Program-made: the position numbers and the translations under genes | Part shown: piece by piece, positions 32,301 to 45,200 of the stretch | How the letters are laid out: each line of letters starts with the position of its first letter | How positions within the stretch are numbered: the first letter of the stretch is position 1 | DNA from: Asterias rubens | Taxonomy: Eukaryota; Echinodermata; Asteroidea; Forcipulatida; Asteriidae | Assembly (NCBI RefSeq): GCF_902459465.1 | Contig: NC_047081.1 | Coordinates: 4,431,883 to 4,495,882, forward strand | Direction: 5' to 3' | Length of the DNA: 64,000 bases | The notes under the pieces: generated by a model | Databases searched by the model: none | The model's input: the letters and a program-made list of their open reading frames with translations, nothing else | Told to the model about the DNA's origin: nothing

Positions 32301-35300
32301 GGAAACTTCAGTTCTGGCTGGGTAACGGTCATAAAACTTTCACTCATCAACGCTGATTTGAAAAACGTATAACGTTAAGGAGGCCCTAAATATGAGACTC
32401 CTATAAAGATTTTACAAAATGCACCTGGTGTGAAAAGGCAACAATATTTGGAGTGTCCATGTTCCCTTGTAAAATCTTGACCAACATTGCTACATTTTGT
32501 CGGAGGTCCGGACCTAGGACAAAATCTTACACTAGCGGAAGTTTTTACCAAGGACAGGGGCTACATCATCTTGTGACAGGAACCCTTGTTTATTGAACGA
32601 CGTCCTTGGTGAAAATGCCCATACAGAGCAATGCTCATCATATCATTCTCATGTCGCACAAGGGTTGTTAGTTTTTTAACTTTGCAGCGTGAAAAGGGCT
32701 TAAGATTATGAAAAAGACCCACAGGAACCAGTGTAGTGCATTGCTGGGCTATGACTAAGCTAATAAATAAACCTGAAACAACTATCAATACAAATAGAGG
32801 ACCAGATTTAGACTACATGTATTGAGTCACACTGATTGCAAAAGTGTACATGTACTGTAAGGATACTCAGCACCATGTGGTTTGTGCATCGTGTTTTCAA
32901 TTGATTGTACGTGTTTTCTGAAACAAACGACAGCAATTCCGGTCCCGATCACGGCAAAATTAAATCTAGCAAGTATCTAGAATTGTCAAACTTACTAGTT
33001 TAAAAGCTTTAGTAAAAAGTTTCTTTGGGATTTTGCCACTGAACCCTCATTCAGCTCTGATACTTCACGACGGCAATGACGGCAATTGCCGTCGTTTCCC
33101 CTACCGATTGCCGCAATGCCCTTCAAAAACCCAATTTTTCACGGCAATGTTTGCCGTGCCCTTTTCTCATCATTGCCGCCGTGCCCTTCCTCACGAAAAA
33201 CAAATTATATTCAACGATGTCCAAGTTCGAAAATAGGCCAAAAAGTCCCGATGTCTGTGTTAATTTTACGCAAAGAAATAGAACCAAATTGCACGCACGT
33301 AATGCACAACAGCAGATTTCAGGCCCGCTAGTCGTCAGCGAAAAAATTACAAGAAACATTGAACGCTAGAGGGCGTTTCAGAACAGTGCGATAGCGTGAG
33401 ATTAAACGCCCTCTATTGATTAAATTACGCGAACCACCAACACACACCTTGAGACGAAGACTCGACGTGTCTGCGCATGTGGTTTTCCCCAAAAATTGCA
33501 TGCTTAGTACATGTAATGTACATCATGTACAGCATAGTCGTCGCGCACCGCATGCATTCATTCTGTCAACATCGTGTCAAAATGGAGCAGTTACGTTGGA
33601 ATTTTATAATAATAAATAATAATAAGACTTGTAATGCACACATATCCACCCTGCTGGGTGTTCAAGGTGCAGTAAAACCAAAAACAAAACAAAAACAAAA
33701 CACAACACAAAGAAAAACAGACACAACAAAATTAGTCATTGAAAACCAGTGACATAAGATAAGTTTTGAGAAGAGACTTGAATTTTGCGGTACAAACACA
33801 AGATCGAGGGTTAAGTGGTAGAGAGTTCCAGATGCGTGGCGCGGCTGAAGAAAAAGACCTGTCACCCCATGAGTGTCGAGACTTGGGTTCAATGAGGAGA
33901 AGCATGGAACTTGATCGAAGATTCCTTGATGGAGTGTAAACTTGAAGCAGTTCAGAAATATAGTGGGGAGCCTTGCCATTTAGAGCTTTGTGGACAATGA
34001 GCATCAGCTTGAAGATGATTCGTTGAGAGATAGGGAGCCAGTTAGTTGTTTCAGAATGGGGGTGATAGAACAGGATTTTCTAGACAGTGTCACAATGCGG
34101 GCAGCAGTATTTTGGAGCCGTTGAAGTCGGGAAATCTGGTTGTTAGGAAGACTGTAGAGAAGAGCATTGCCGTTGTCAAGACGAGAAGTAACAAATGCGT
34201 AAATGACCTTTTCAGTGGCACTTTTGTCCAAGTACTTGCGAATCTTACCTATATTCCTGATGTGATATGATGATAAACGAACAATATTGTTGATGTGTGG
34301 CTGAAGTGTCATCGATGAATCAGAAATAACCCCCAAGTTCCGAGCTTTCAGCGAGGGAGCTATCCGAGCATCACCGATGGAGATGTATGGCACTGAAACC
34401 TTAGTTAACTGTTGGCGTGACCCAAATAAAAGGAACTCTGTCTTATCATCATTTAACTTCAGGAAGTTTTGTTGTGTCCAACGTCGAATCTCGTGGATGC
34501 ATTTCTCAAGTCTTGCAATAGATGCATTGGCATTTTCTTGAGAAGATTTAAACGTGATGTATAGCTGAGTGTCGTCTGCGTACACATGGTAATTCAGATT
34601 AAATTTAAGGATGATGTCACGAATCGGTAAAGTGTACAGCGTAAACCACTGCGGGCCGAGTACCGACCCCTGTGGCACAGAGTAGTTCAAAACAACAGGG
34701 TCGGATATCGCAGTGCCAATACATACATGCTGAGTTCTATTGTGGAGATACGATTTGCACCATGCTAGGGCTGTGTCCTCTATGCCAAGGTGATTCTGGA
34801 GCCGAGAGAGAAGGATGTTATGATCAACAGTGTCAAAAGCAGCACTCAAGTCTAGCAGGACTAGTGCTGTAAGGTTACCATTGTCCATAGAAGAGAGAAT
34901 ATCGTTGCTCACACGGACTAGTGCAGCCTCGGTCCCATGGAAAGGCTTGTATGCTGACTGGAACACGTCGGACAGGTTGAAAGTATGAATGTGATCAGAA
35001 ATACGTGATGACACTACTCGTTCGATGACTTTTCCAAGATATTTTAAGTTTGCAACTTGTCTGTAGTTTTTGAATATCTCCTTGTCCAGGTTTGGTTTCT
35101 TGATGAGCGGCCTGATGTAGGAAACTTTGAGGCTATCGGGGAAACAACGGGAACTGAGAGATTCGTTTACAAGCTTAGTGATGTAGGGTACAAATATATC
35201 AATGTTTTGCTTTATCACGGATGTTGATACTGGATCCAGCTCACAGGATTTTGAAGGAGATTTCATAATAACCCTTTGAATCTCAGCAACAGTGGCAGGC

Positions 35301-38300
35301 TCAAACACAGATAGTCTACACTCTGCTTGAAGATGTGGCAATGTCTGCGGCACGTTGAAAGGGACTGATGAAAATGATGAGCGGATGTCTGAAATCTTGG
35401 TGACAAAGAATTTCTGGAACTCAATAGCTAAGTCCTGGTTATTGTTGGTGGATGGAAGGACAGGGGTTTTGGGTTTGAGCAATAACTTACCAATTATCTT
35501 AAAGAGCTTTTAGCGTCTCTACGAAAAACTACAGAACGTGCGTGACCAATAGCAGGATTCCGTATGAACATAAATATTTGTTTATTGTGTTTATTTTGTC
35601 GAGTTATATGAATGCTTTCTTTTTCAGTGACAGTGGGTTAGTTAGTGCATGATCATGGGTATATGAAGCAATCGTCGATTGAAATGGAAAAATCTGAGTT
35701 GTTTTTTTTGTTTTTTTAAATTGCCGTTGTGCCCTTCTTAACTTTTTATGATTGCCGTGATGCCCTTTGAAATTTTTGAAAATTGCCTTGGTGCCCTAAA
35801 TTTTTACAAAAAGTCAAGGCAAAACTGCCTTGCCCCTTAAAAGCTGAAGTATCAGGGCTGCTCATTAATATGTGAAAAGGAATAATTGTTTGACTCGCCC
35901 GGCGGGCTAGTGATTAAGGGTTTTCACTCGCCCGCCGCTATTTTCACTTGCATTTGGCGACTGGGCGACCGCTAATATGTTTTATAGATTCTCAAGGTCG
36001 GGTTTCTATTCACCTCTAACACAAACCTTTTCCATAAAATGAATAGTTATCGAGATAGTTGACCTTAAAGATTGCTAATTACCACCTAATAAAAATATGC
36101 AAATTAGGTCACTTCTGGCTTGAAACTCTTGTCCGATGTTTGGATATGTCATCAATAACCACCCAATAAACAAGAATCAACAATAAAACAAACTTTTGCA
36201 GTTTGTGTGACTCAACATGAAAAAAAATGTCTAAATCTGGTGCTCTAAAAGGAATATGCAACTCCAATAAACAATGCATGTGATGCAAAGATTAATATTA
36301 GGATTGGCTGAAGAACATTTCCCACAGATGCAATTAACTGTAAAATGGAATCTAATGCCATGAAAGACAAAGAAATAATGAATATAGAGTCAAACCATGG
36401 AAATCTACCTCTATGTTAAAATCAAAAGGGAATTAAACAATTTAACAGAGAAAACAAAACAATACAGTTTCACCTGTCACATAATATAATGGCTGAACGA
36501 CTTTGAGCCAGGTATGACAGTACAAAACTGTGATCTAATGATTTGGGATGTTATATAGATGAATTAATTTGAATCTGAGAAGCATTTCTGACAGTTACAT
36601 CTCTCAGATTATGGATAATACTCTTCTTGAGTGGACATACATGTAATTACAGATTTCCGGCGATACATGTACATGTATGTATCTCGAAAATGCAACCACC
36701 TTTTGAAATGAAATTTTCACTGGTTAGTTGTATTGTTTATATTTCTATTATAAAGAATGAAAATTATCAAGTAAATCCAATTACCAAAGGTTTACATGGT
36801 TTCCCATAAAGAAATTAATTTCATCAATGTTATGATTTATGCATTTGACTCAAGTTCATTGTTGTTGTGCTCTAGCTGAATGTTACGGATGGGGATCAGC
36901 TTGGGAGTGTTCTTAGCAGTAAGGAGGAGCTAGAACACAGAGCTGCTCATTCCTCACCCAAAGAAACACATACAAGTACCAGCTCCATAAGGTCAGTTGA
37001 GAAACCCTCACTCAGATTCTTAAAGGCAGTGGACACTATTGGTAATTACTCAAAATAATTATTAGCAAGAAAACCTTACTTGGTAACAAGCGATGGTGAG
37101 AGGTTGATAGTATAAAACATTATGTGAAACTGCTCCCTCTGAAGTACTGTAGTTTTCAAGAAAAAAGTATGATGAAAAGACTGGTCTTTGGCACTTACCA
37201 ATAGTGTCCAGTGTATAGCCCAGGACATTCCTACATTATATGTATTTTTCATCGCTGGTGAAAACCCTGTGTTGACATGTGTTAGTCCACATAGTGTTTT
37301 AAAACCATGCCTTATTCTTTCAGTAGGGTAAAGCATTTTAAAAATCATTTCACTTTGAAATGGTGTGGTTATAAAAAAGATATAAACTGCTCACAAAAAG
37401 TAAGGAAACTTTTTTCAATCCAGTATATTTGTTATTGTTTAATACTCTCTTTGTATATGGTATATATCATTGTAAAGCTGAAATGATACCACAGTTGCAA
37501 TGATTACATGTTGCTGGACTTGACCATGTTAATGAGAATGAGACAAAGTCACAAATCAAATGTGCCAAAATTTGCATTTTTGTGTTACTGTATGCACAAT
37601 CAAATTGACACTGTAATTCAAACAAGCAAGACAACTTAATCTGATCAACTGATCTTAATCCACTTTATTGAAACAAGAAGTTTGGTATAGAGCAAGACAA
37701 CTTACTGATCTTAATACACTTTATTGAGCCAAAAAGTTCATTAACAAGTGGGTGATCCGAAGGCGTTGATGACAGTCTGGCACCTTCTTCTCATGCTGCA
37801 CACAAGTCTTGTGATGCGCTGATGATGAGGGATGGCGTTCCATTCTTTATTAAGGAACCTGGGTAGGTCAGCCACAGTTTATGTGTTGGTGGTTCTGGCG
37901 CGGACAGCAAGGCCAAGCTGGTCCCATAGAGGTTCCATGGGATTCAGGTCTGGACTGTTAGCAGGCCAATCCATCCGGTGCACCCCAACATTTTTCAGGT
38001 AGTCAGTCACCAGTCGGGCTCGATGGGGGCGAGTGTTGTCATCTTGAAAGATGGCATTTGGTACAAGAGTCTGCAAGTATGGGACTGCATTCGGCTGTAG
38101 AATATCGTCTTGCAAATACCCATCAAACAAGGTGTTTTTCATGAGATGAGGGTTAATTATGTCCGATGAGCCCACTGGTGCAAATATATTTGTGTAAACC
38201 ATTAATGGTTCTGAAAAGCTTGATCGGTTCGATTATTGAACATTACCTATTTACCATTCACAGACACAGTAATTTTGGCACATTTGATTTGTGACTTTGC

Positions 38301-39142
38301 CTCATTGTTATTCATGTAGCCAAGTTCAGCAACATGTAATCTTTGCAAATGTGGTATCATTTTAAAGAGGAATAGTTCAGCTTTGCATTGATATGTACCA
38401 TATACAAAGAGAGTATTAAATAATAACAAATATACTGGATTAAAAAAAGTTTCCTTACTTTTTGTGAGCAGTTTAGATCAGTGTTATCCCCCAAACTTTG
38501 AATTTGATAAGTAAAATCTCTCAGGTATGTATTCCAATTAGGTATTATTATTTCTGGGTGGACCTAACCATTCAGGAATTCAGCAATATTTTGGAACTGC
38601 TTAGGTTATTACTTATATTATTACAGGTTTATTATTAAAAACATCTGCTTGATGCAGTCCACAGACTTACTTAAAATACAGATTTTAGTTTCAGTTTTTA
38701 CAGGTTAGTTTTGTTGTAAATCTCTTGATTTGTATATCGAAATAAAACAATTAAAAACTTCCCAAATCTTAAGGTGTACTCTCCCTTTAATAACCAGCTG
38801 GATTAACAGTTTGATTATTTCCTGTTGAATATTTCAGCTCAGCAACCACTACCAGTATCCCACCTAAACGTCACATCGTAGATGACCCATCCAAAGCACT
38901 CAGTACAGCAAAGCGGACACCCATCAAGGTGAGTCATGAACAATCAGTCAATCAGTCAGTCAATTAATCAATCATTCAATCTCAGTCAATCAGTCAATCA
39001 ACCAATCAATCAGTCAATCAGCCAATCAGCCAATCAATCAGTCAATGTAACTTTTTAGTTTCTATGTTTTTGTAAATTCTGTATATTTTGTGTATGAATA
39101 AAGTGTTTGCTTTGAAAAGTAAAAAAAAGTAAATCAATCAGC

Positions 39143-39180
<38 letters not shown>

Positions 39181-39190
39181 GCCAATCAAC

Positions 39191-39253
<63 letters not shown>

Positions 39254-42200
39254 GTACAATGTTTTTTGTGCTTGGTTTCCTTCGCAATTTATATTTTGAT
39301 TTTACCCTTTTGGTTTTATGGTATGTGTTTTAAGCAATGTGTACTCAGTACGTAGTGGATACTCAGTATGCAGTTTATCCTCAGTACCCAATGTATACTC
39401 AGTACTTTGGCGAGTTTTGTAAAAACAATCCAAAGGCAAATCACTCTGTTGGTGTTCAACCCTGATGTTTTGTAGTCAGTGGACGCTAGACAGACATGCC
39501 AACTAGTACGTTTTTCCCGTATTTCGTACGGGTTTTTGTAAACAATACAGGTATACGGATTTTGCAAAAAAAATACTGTTTTGAGCATCGCCACCGCAAA
39601 AATACAATTCTATCCCAGTTGGCCGTCGTGCCCTTTTTTAACTCAAGTTCAATATTTTTTTATTGACACAAATAAGTTTTCGGCCGACTACTTACGGCCG
39701 ATAATGATTATCCAGTGAACTCTATTATTCCACGGGGGTAGTCCGTATTCAACTTTCTTTCACCACAGCGCAACGGAGATTCCCTCGCATCCATCATTGC
39801 ACGCACGCTAGTAGCACAAACCTGCATTGCATACTACACGCCAGTTTATCTGACGTCCCGATTTCACAGGGAACCCGTCTAACACAATTCATTGAACAAC
39901 AGAGGGCGCTGTTGTCAAATGCCCTTATATGGTATCGGTCGTTTTGTGAACGGACGAATCGAGTTTGCAAAAGAATTTTTTGCCAAAATAAAGACACAAA
40001 AGATATAGAGCGCCTGAAGCGAGATTTTTATAAGATAAATTTAAGAACTATGCCCCTAAATACAACAAACGAAACTGTTTGGGATGATTTTTTTTTTGTC
40101 TTCTTCATTGAAATTAAATTGGTTTTGTTTTGTACTTGTCTTCTTTTGACAAAGAAAATGATATTTAATTAATTGACAAGGGTTTCTATATGAAATAGGA
40201 TATGATTAATCAATGTCTTTAAGATATGATTTATCAATATCTTTTTTTCATACAAAACCTGTTCCATTGGGTTAACCACCGGTAGGGAAACCTCTGCCCA
40301 ATTTGTAAATTTTTTATATGTTATTTTATTTTTTTATTTTTTTTATTTTTTTTATTTTTTTTAATTTTTTTGTTTTAATTAACTGGTTTAATTAGGCTGT
40401 TTGATAACTTAATGGCCTTCACACCTTCTCTATTTTGCCTGTCTCGGGGCTTAAAACTACGTTTACGCGTGTTTAAAAATAAATACAGGTTTTTGATCCA
40501 AAATACAGGTTTTGGGGTTTCAGAATACAGTTTTGTGATCCCAGAGGTTGGCATGTCTGGCTAGAGGGTGCTGCAACGACTTTATTGGTTTTGCATGGAG
40601 ATATAATATAGTTTGTTTTACCCTGACACCAATGTGTACAGAGCACTATATACTCGGTACTTTCCAGAGTTTGATGAAAAGATCAACAGGCAAATCACTG
40701 GGTGGGATTAGAACCCATGACCTCTGCATTGCTAGAACAGATGTCAATACTAGTTTTAGTTTAATAAGCTAGCCTGGAGGCTAGAAGCAGTTTGTATCCT
40801 ACGTTGTTCGCAATTTAATAATTAAAATAGGCATAAAAGTGCTACACTGTGCAAGTTCCTCTTTATTTATAAAATTTTGTCGGGTATCTCTCGAATAACT
40901 ATAATGTGCATAACATTCATCTACATATTATCATTAACCCAAACCCCGATTAGAAAAAATATTATTTCAGTGTTGCTGCCCTAACCTCTTCATCTATAAA
41001 TCCATAAAACATCAAAGCTTGACACCATAGCAGGTTCAAAAAATTCTAACATACAATTCATCAATTTCAAAATGCCTTGAAAGAAAAGCTGGGACTTATT
41101 TCACCAAAAGTCCACACAAATCCATCAAATTTATCAAGCGGGCAACCAGCTAAACCAGTTTAAATGCTCAGCGTCCTTCTGAGAGTCACTTGAAATGGTT
41201 TGGCTGCATGCGCTTGAAAATCAAAATTGTTGTTTTAAAGAAGGGTCATTGTCTGTGGTTAACTAATGCTGATTTATTGGCAACAATTATTCAGAAAGAT
41301 TTTTATGCAATGAATCCTTTTGCTTCAACTTATAGGAGAGTCAAGATGATGATGAAGATGACAGCCTCGTTGAGAAAGTCTACAAAGATTCTAGTACATT
41401 CCTCAAGGTAGGCCCATTTAAAAAGCCCTGATGAATAACCACATTTGACGATGACTAGAGTAAGCTTGTCGAAATGCCGAGCTGTTAAGATCACCGGATT
41501 CAAGCTCTGGTGTTTGATCAGCACAGTGTGCGTTCGAATCACAGTCGTGACACTTGCTACGTAAAATTGGAGAGGTAGTGCTCTCTGCTCTACTGGCCAG
41601 GCTTGGGACTGATGATACCCAAGCCTACATCCGTATGTACTGTAAAAGGGGTAACCCTGTTTTAGCCCTACTAGTCAGGCCTTGTGTGTCTGACGACTTG
41701 CATTAGAACGAAAATTAAAAAAATTAAGAACTCACTTCGGGTTAGTGAAGTTAGGATGGGTTATTATTATTATTATGATTTTTAAAACTTTTTATGTCTG
41801 CATTGGTAGCTGTAAATCGATGTGTCACTCTCTTGTGCAAACCGCAGCAAACCGTACAATATATTTCTGGTTTGTATGTTCTTTGCAGCAAACCGTACAA
41901 TATATTTCTGGTTTGTATGTTCTTTGCAGCAAACTGTACAATATATTTCTGGAGTTGTGAGTTGGCCGTCGTTGTTGTGAGTTGTCCGTCGGAGTTGTGA
42001 GTTGGGCCGTCGTAGTTGTGAGTTGTCCGTCGGAGTTGTGAGTTGGCCGTCGTAGTTGTGAGTTGTCCGTCGGAGTTGTGAGTTGTCCGTCGGAGTTGTG
42101 AGTTGGCAGTCGTAGTTGTGAGTTGTCCGTCGGAGTTGTGAGTTGGTCCGTCGTAGTTGTGAGTTGTCCGTCGGAGTTGTGAGTTGGCCGTCGTAGTTGT

Positions 42201-45200
42201 GAGTTGTCCGTCGGAGTTGTGAGTTGGGCCGTCGTAGTTGTGAGTTGTCCGTCGGAGTTGTGAGTTGTCCGTCGGAGTTGTGAGTTGGCCGTCGTAGTTG
42301 TGAGTTGTCCGTCGGAGTTGTGAGTTGGGCCGTCGGAGTTGTGAGTTGGCCGTCGTAGTTGTGAGTTGGCCGTCGTAGTTGTGAGTTGGCCGTCGTAGTT
42401 GTGAGTTGGCCGTCGTAGTTGTGAGTTGGCCGTCGTAGTTGTGAGTTGTCCGTCGGAGTTGTGAGTTGTGCCGTCGTAGTTGTGAGTTGGCCGTCGGAGT
42501 TGTGAGTTGGCCGTCTGGTTGTGAGTTGTGCCGTCGTAGTTGTGAGTTGGCCGTCGGAGTTGTGAGTTGGCCGTCGTAGTTGTGAGTTGTCCGTCGGAGT
42601 TGTGAGTTGGCCGTCGTAGTTGTGAGTTGTCCGTCGGAGTTGTGAGTTGGCCGTCGTAGTTGTGAGTTGGCCGTCGGAGTTGTGAGTTGGCCGTCGTACT
42701 TGTGAGTTGTGCCGTCGTAGTTGTGAGTTGGCCGTCGGAGTTGTGAGTTGGCCGTCGTAGTTGTGAGTTGTCCGTCAGAGTTGTGAGTTGGCCGTCGTAG
42801 TTGTGAGTTGGCCGTCGGAGTTGTGAGTTAGCCATCGTAGTTGTGAGTTATTTGACATTCTATCATTTTTTGTTAATAGTGAAAACGCCCATTCCTATTT
42901 TCATTTATTTTATAACATCGTAGAGAACACGTTTTTTAAAGATACCTTACAGTTTAGGCCGGTTCGCAGGAATTAAAGATGATGGTTAGCCCGTATTCCT
43001 CAACAAAATGAAAGAACAAAATATTTACATATTTTTAACGCCAGGAACTGTAGGTAGAACGATTTTTATCCAGACCATTTCATTCTGATTGGTTGAGCTC
43101 CGGTCAATCAGGAGAATGTGCAACTTACTGAATATTCATGACTGTTCGTTTCGCGCACACTGCGAAATTGTCAGCTATAATGTGTCACTTTGTGTACAGA
43201 AGTACATACTATTCAAGCACCAGACTGCTGCCCAATGTCAATTATTGAAATTGACGTCATAATACAGGAAAATGAAAAGGCTGATCCAGCTATTCACTGT
43301 ATTTTGTAATCTTTGAAGTATATATAAAGTAAGTGGCAACAACTCTATATCCTGGGATAATTGCAATTTAACATATTTTGGCCTTCAGATCATCTAAAAA
43401 TCTGGCAATGCATCTGTAAATTGCTACTAGTTTCCCGGGGGATCCATAAGAAGTATAGTTTTTGTTTTTGTTTGAACAGCAAATAAACCCACCAAGGATA
43501 CAAGTCAATAAAACAAACTCAAGGCATCGTCAGATTTATGTCTATAATTTGTTATTTGGAAGCACAGCTTGCATACACACAGGTCACAGCTCGGGTATCA
43601 GGAAAATTTGCATAGTTCCGTTGGCTTATGCGTTCATGCGTTCATATTTCCGTTTACAACAAACAACATATAAATTATTTCAAGTTAACCAATTAAAACA
43701 CTATTCATCCATACCTAGTCAATCCAACTTACATAACACTTTCAAATACTAAAGTTTTAGTATGTGTTTGTATTTGTTTGTTTGTTTGTTGGGGTGTTTG
43801 TTTGTTAACCTGTTCGTTGAGTGAAATTGTTTGTCCTTTTGTCTCTTGGTTGGACTGACACACCTCTTGGTGACAGTGCAGGCACTATTGTCAGTCCTGG
43901 CAAACCTGTAGTGTTGATGTCTTTCTGTTGTCCTCAGTCGTGTAGTACTTTTTTCTTTCTTTTTTTTTCTTTTACTGCCTGCCATCCTTTTTATATATCT
44001 TGATGTATCCCCCTTGTTACTGTTTTCCAATACAGATGTATGTTTTTATATAATTAATGTTTTAAAGAGTTGTTTCCTTTTCGTATAAATTTTTGTAATT
44101 TTTTGTATTTTATGTGAATTGCCAAATAATAATAATAATAATAAATAATAATAAAGGATGATTTGACCATCTTTGGACTAATTTAATGATAGGCATACAC
44201 TTTAAATTTTATTTAATTTTTATTTAATGTTAAATTGCTATCGGGGTGTAAAAACATATAACGCTTTCATGGTGCCTTGAACGAAAAAGAATTTAGTGAA
44301 AGATTAATGCTAGTTCGTTATAAGGCCCGCATCCTACCTGCAGTTATTAAAGAATATGTTACAATTCATAAACAACATTTCGAAGGGGCGTAGATAAATA
44401 TAAAATATCAGATCTGCAACTGACAACATAGTGCTGTGCGAACAAAACATAGGCCTAATTTCCCAATAAAAGCATCGAACACATGGGTCCATCCATTTCA
44501 TGTAGGCATAGGCAAGCAAAAGCGACAACTCAAAAGGATTTTGCCTTCTCGGTGACGAATCGATGGATTCAGCAAGGTATAATTCATCACAATCGGAACT
44601 CAATCACATGTGTAGAAGAACCCTGAAGTAGACATACGCCACCTATTGGCCATTGCAGTTTAGTAAACAAAATAAAAAGTCCGACGGCCAACTCACAGCT
44701 CCGACGGCCCATCAACTCACAACTCCAACGGCTCTACTCACAACTACGACGGACAACCCACAACTCCGACGGACAACTCACAACTACGACGGACAACCCA
44801 CAACTCCGACGGACAACCCACAACTCCGACGGACATTTCACAACTCCGACGGCCCAACTCACAACTACGACGGACAACCCACAACTACGACGCACAACTC
44901 ACAACTCCGACGGCCCAACTCACAACTCCGACGGACAACTCACAACTATGACGGACAACCCACAACTCTGACGGACAACTCACAACTACGACGGACAACT
45001 CACAACTCCGACGGCCAAACTCACAACTACGACGCACAACTCACAACTCCGACGGCCCAACTCACAACTACGACGCACAACCCACAACTCCGACGGCCCA
45101 ACTCACAACTACGACGCACAACTCACAACTCCGATGGCCCAACTCACAACTACGACGCACAACTCACAACTCCGACGGGCCAACTCACAACTACGACGCA

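Larger units (their letters stand above)
30161..32405. mobile_element. 2.2 kb TIR element with nested MITEs, METTL14 intron 1
   Basis: The ends TATAGGGGTCTCATATTTAG and CTAAATATGAGACTCCTATA are inverted; homology runs ~105 bp inward (TTTTTCAAATCAGCGTTGAT). A second inverted pair lies at 31855-31930 and 32230-32300 (GGTGTACAGTACACAG). Two MITEs are nested within. No transposase is present. Confidence 0.75.

Noticed and set aside
33662..33979. Minus-strand 105-codon frame
   Set aside because: Overlaps the C-terminal LINE frame (33732-34004), which has the recognisable LINE motifs.
39055..39130. Short gene or exon inside the microsatellite
   Set aside because: Looks like a LINE 3' end with an AATAAA; no open frame of note.
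41825..42835. Minus-strand 336-codon open frame (Thr/Gln/Arg repeat protein)
   Set aside because: It is the 20 bp minisatellite read in a frame that stays open by period; it has no start context, splice support or conserved domain.
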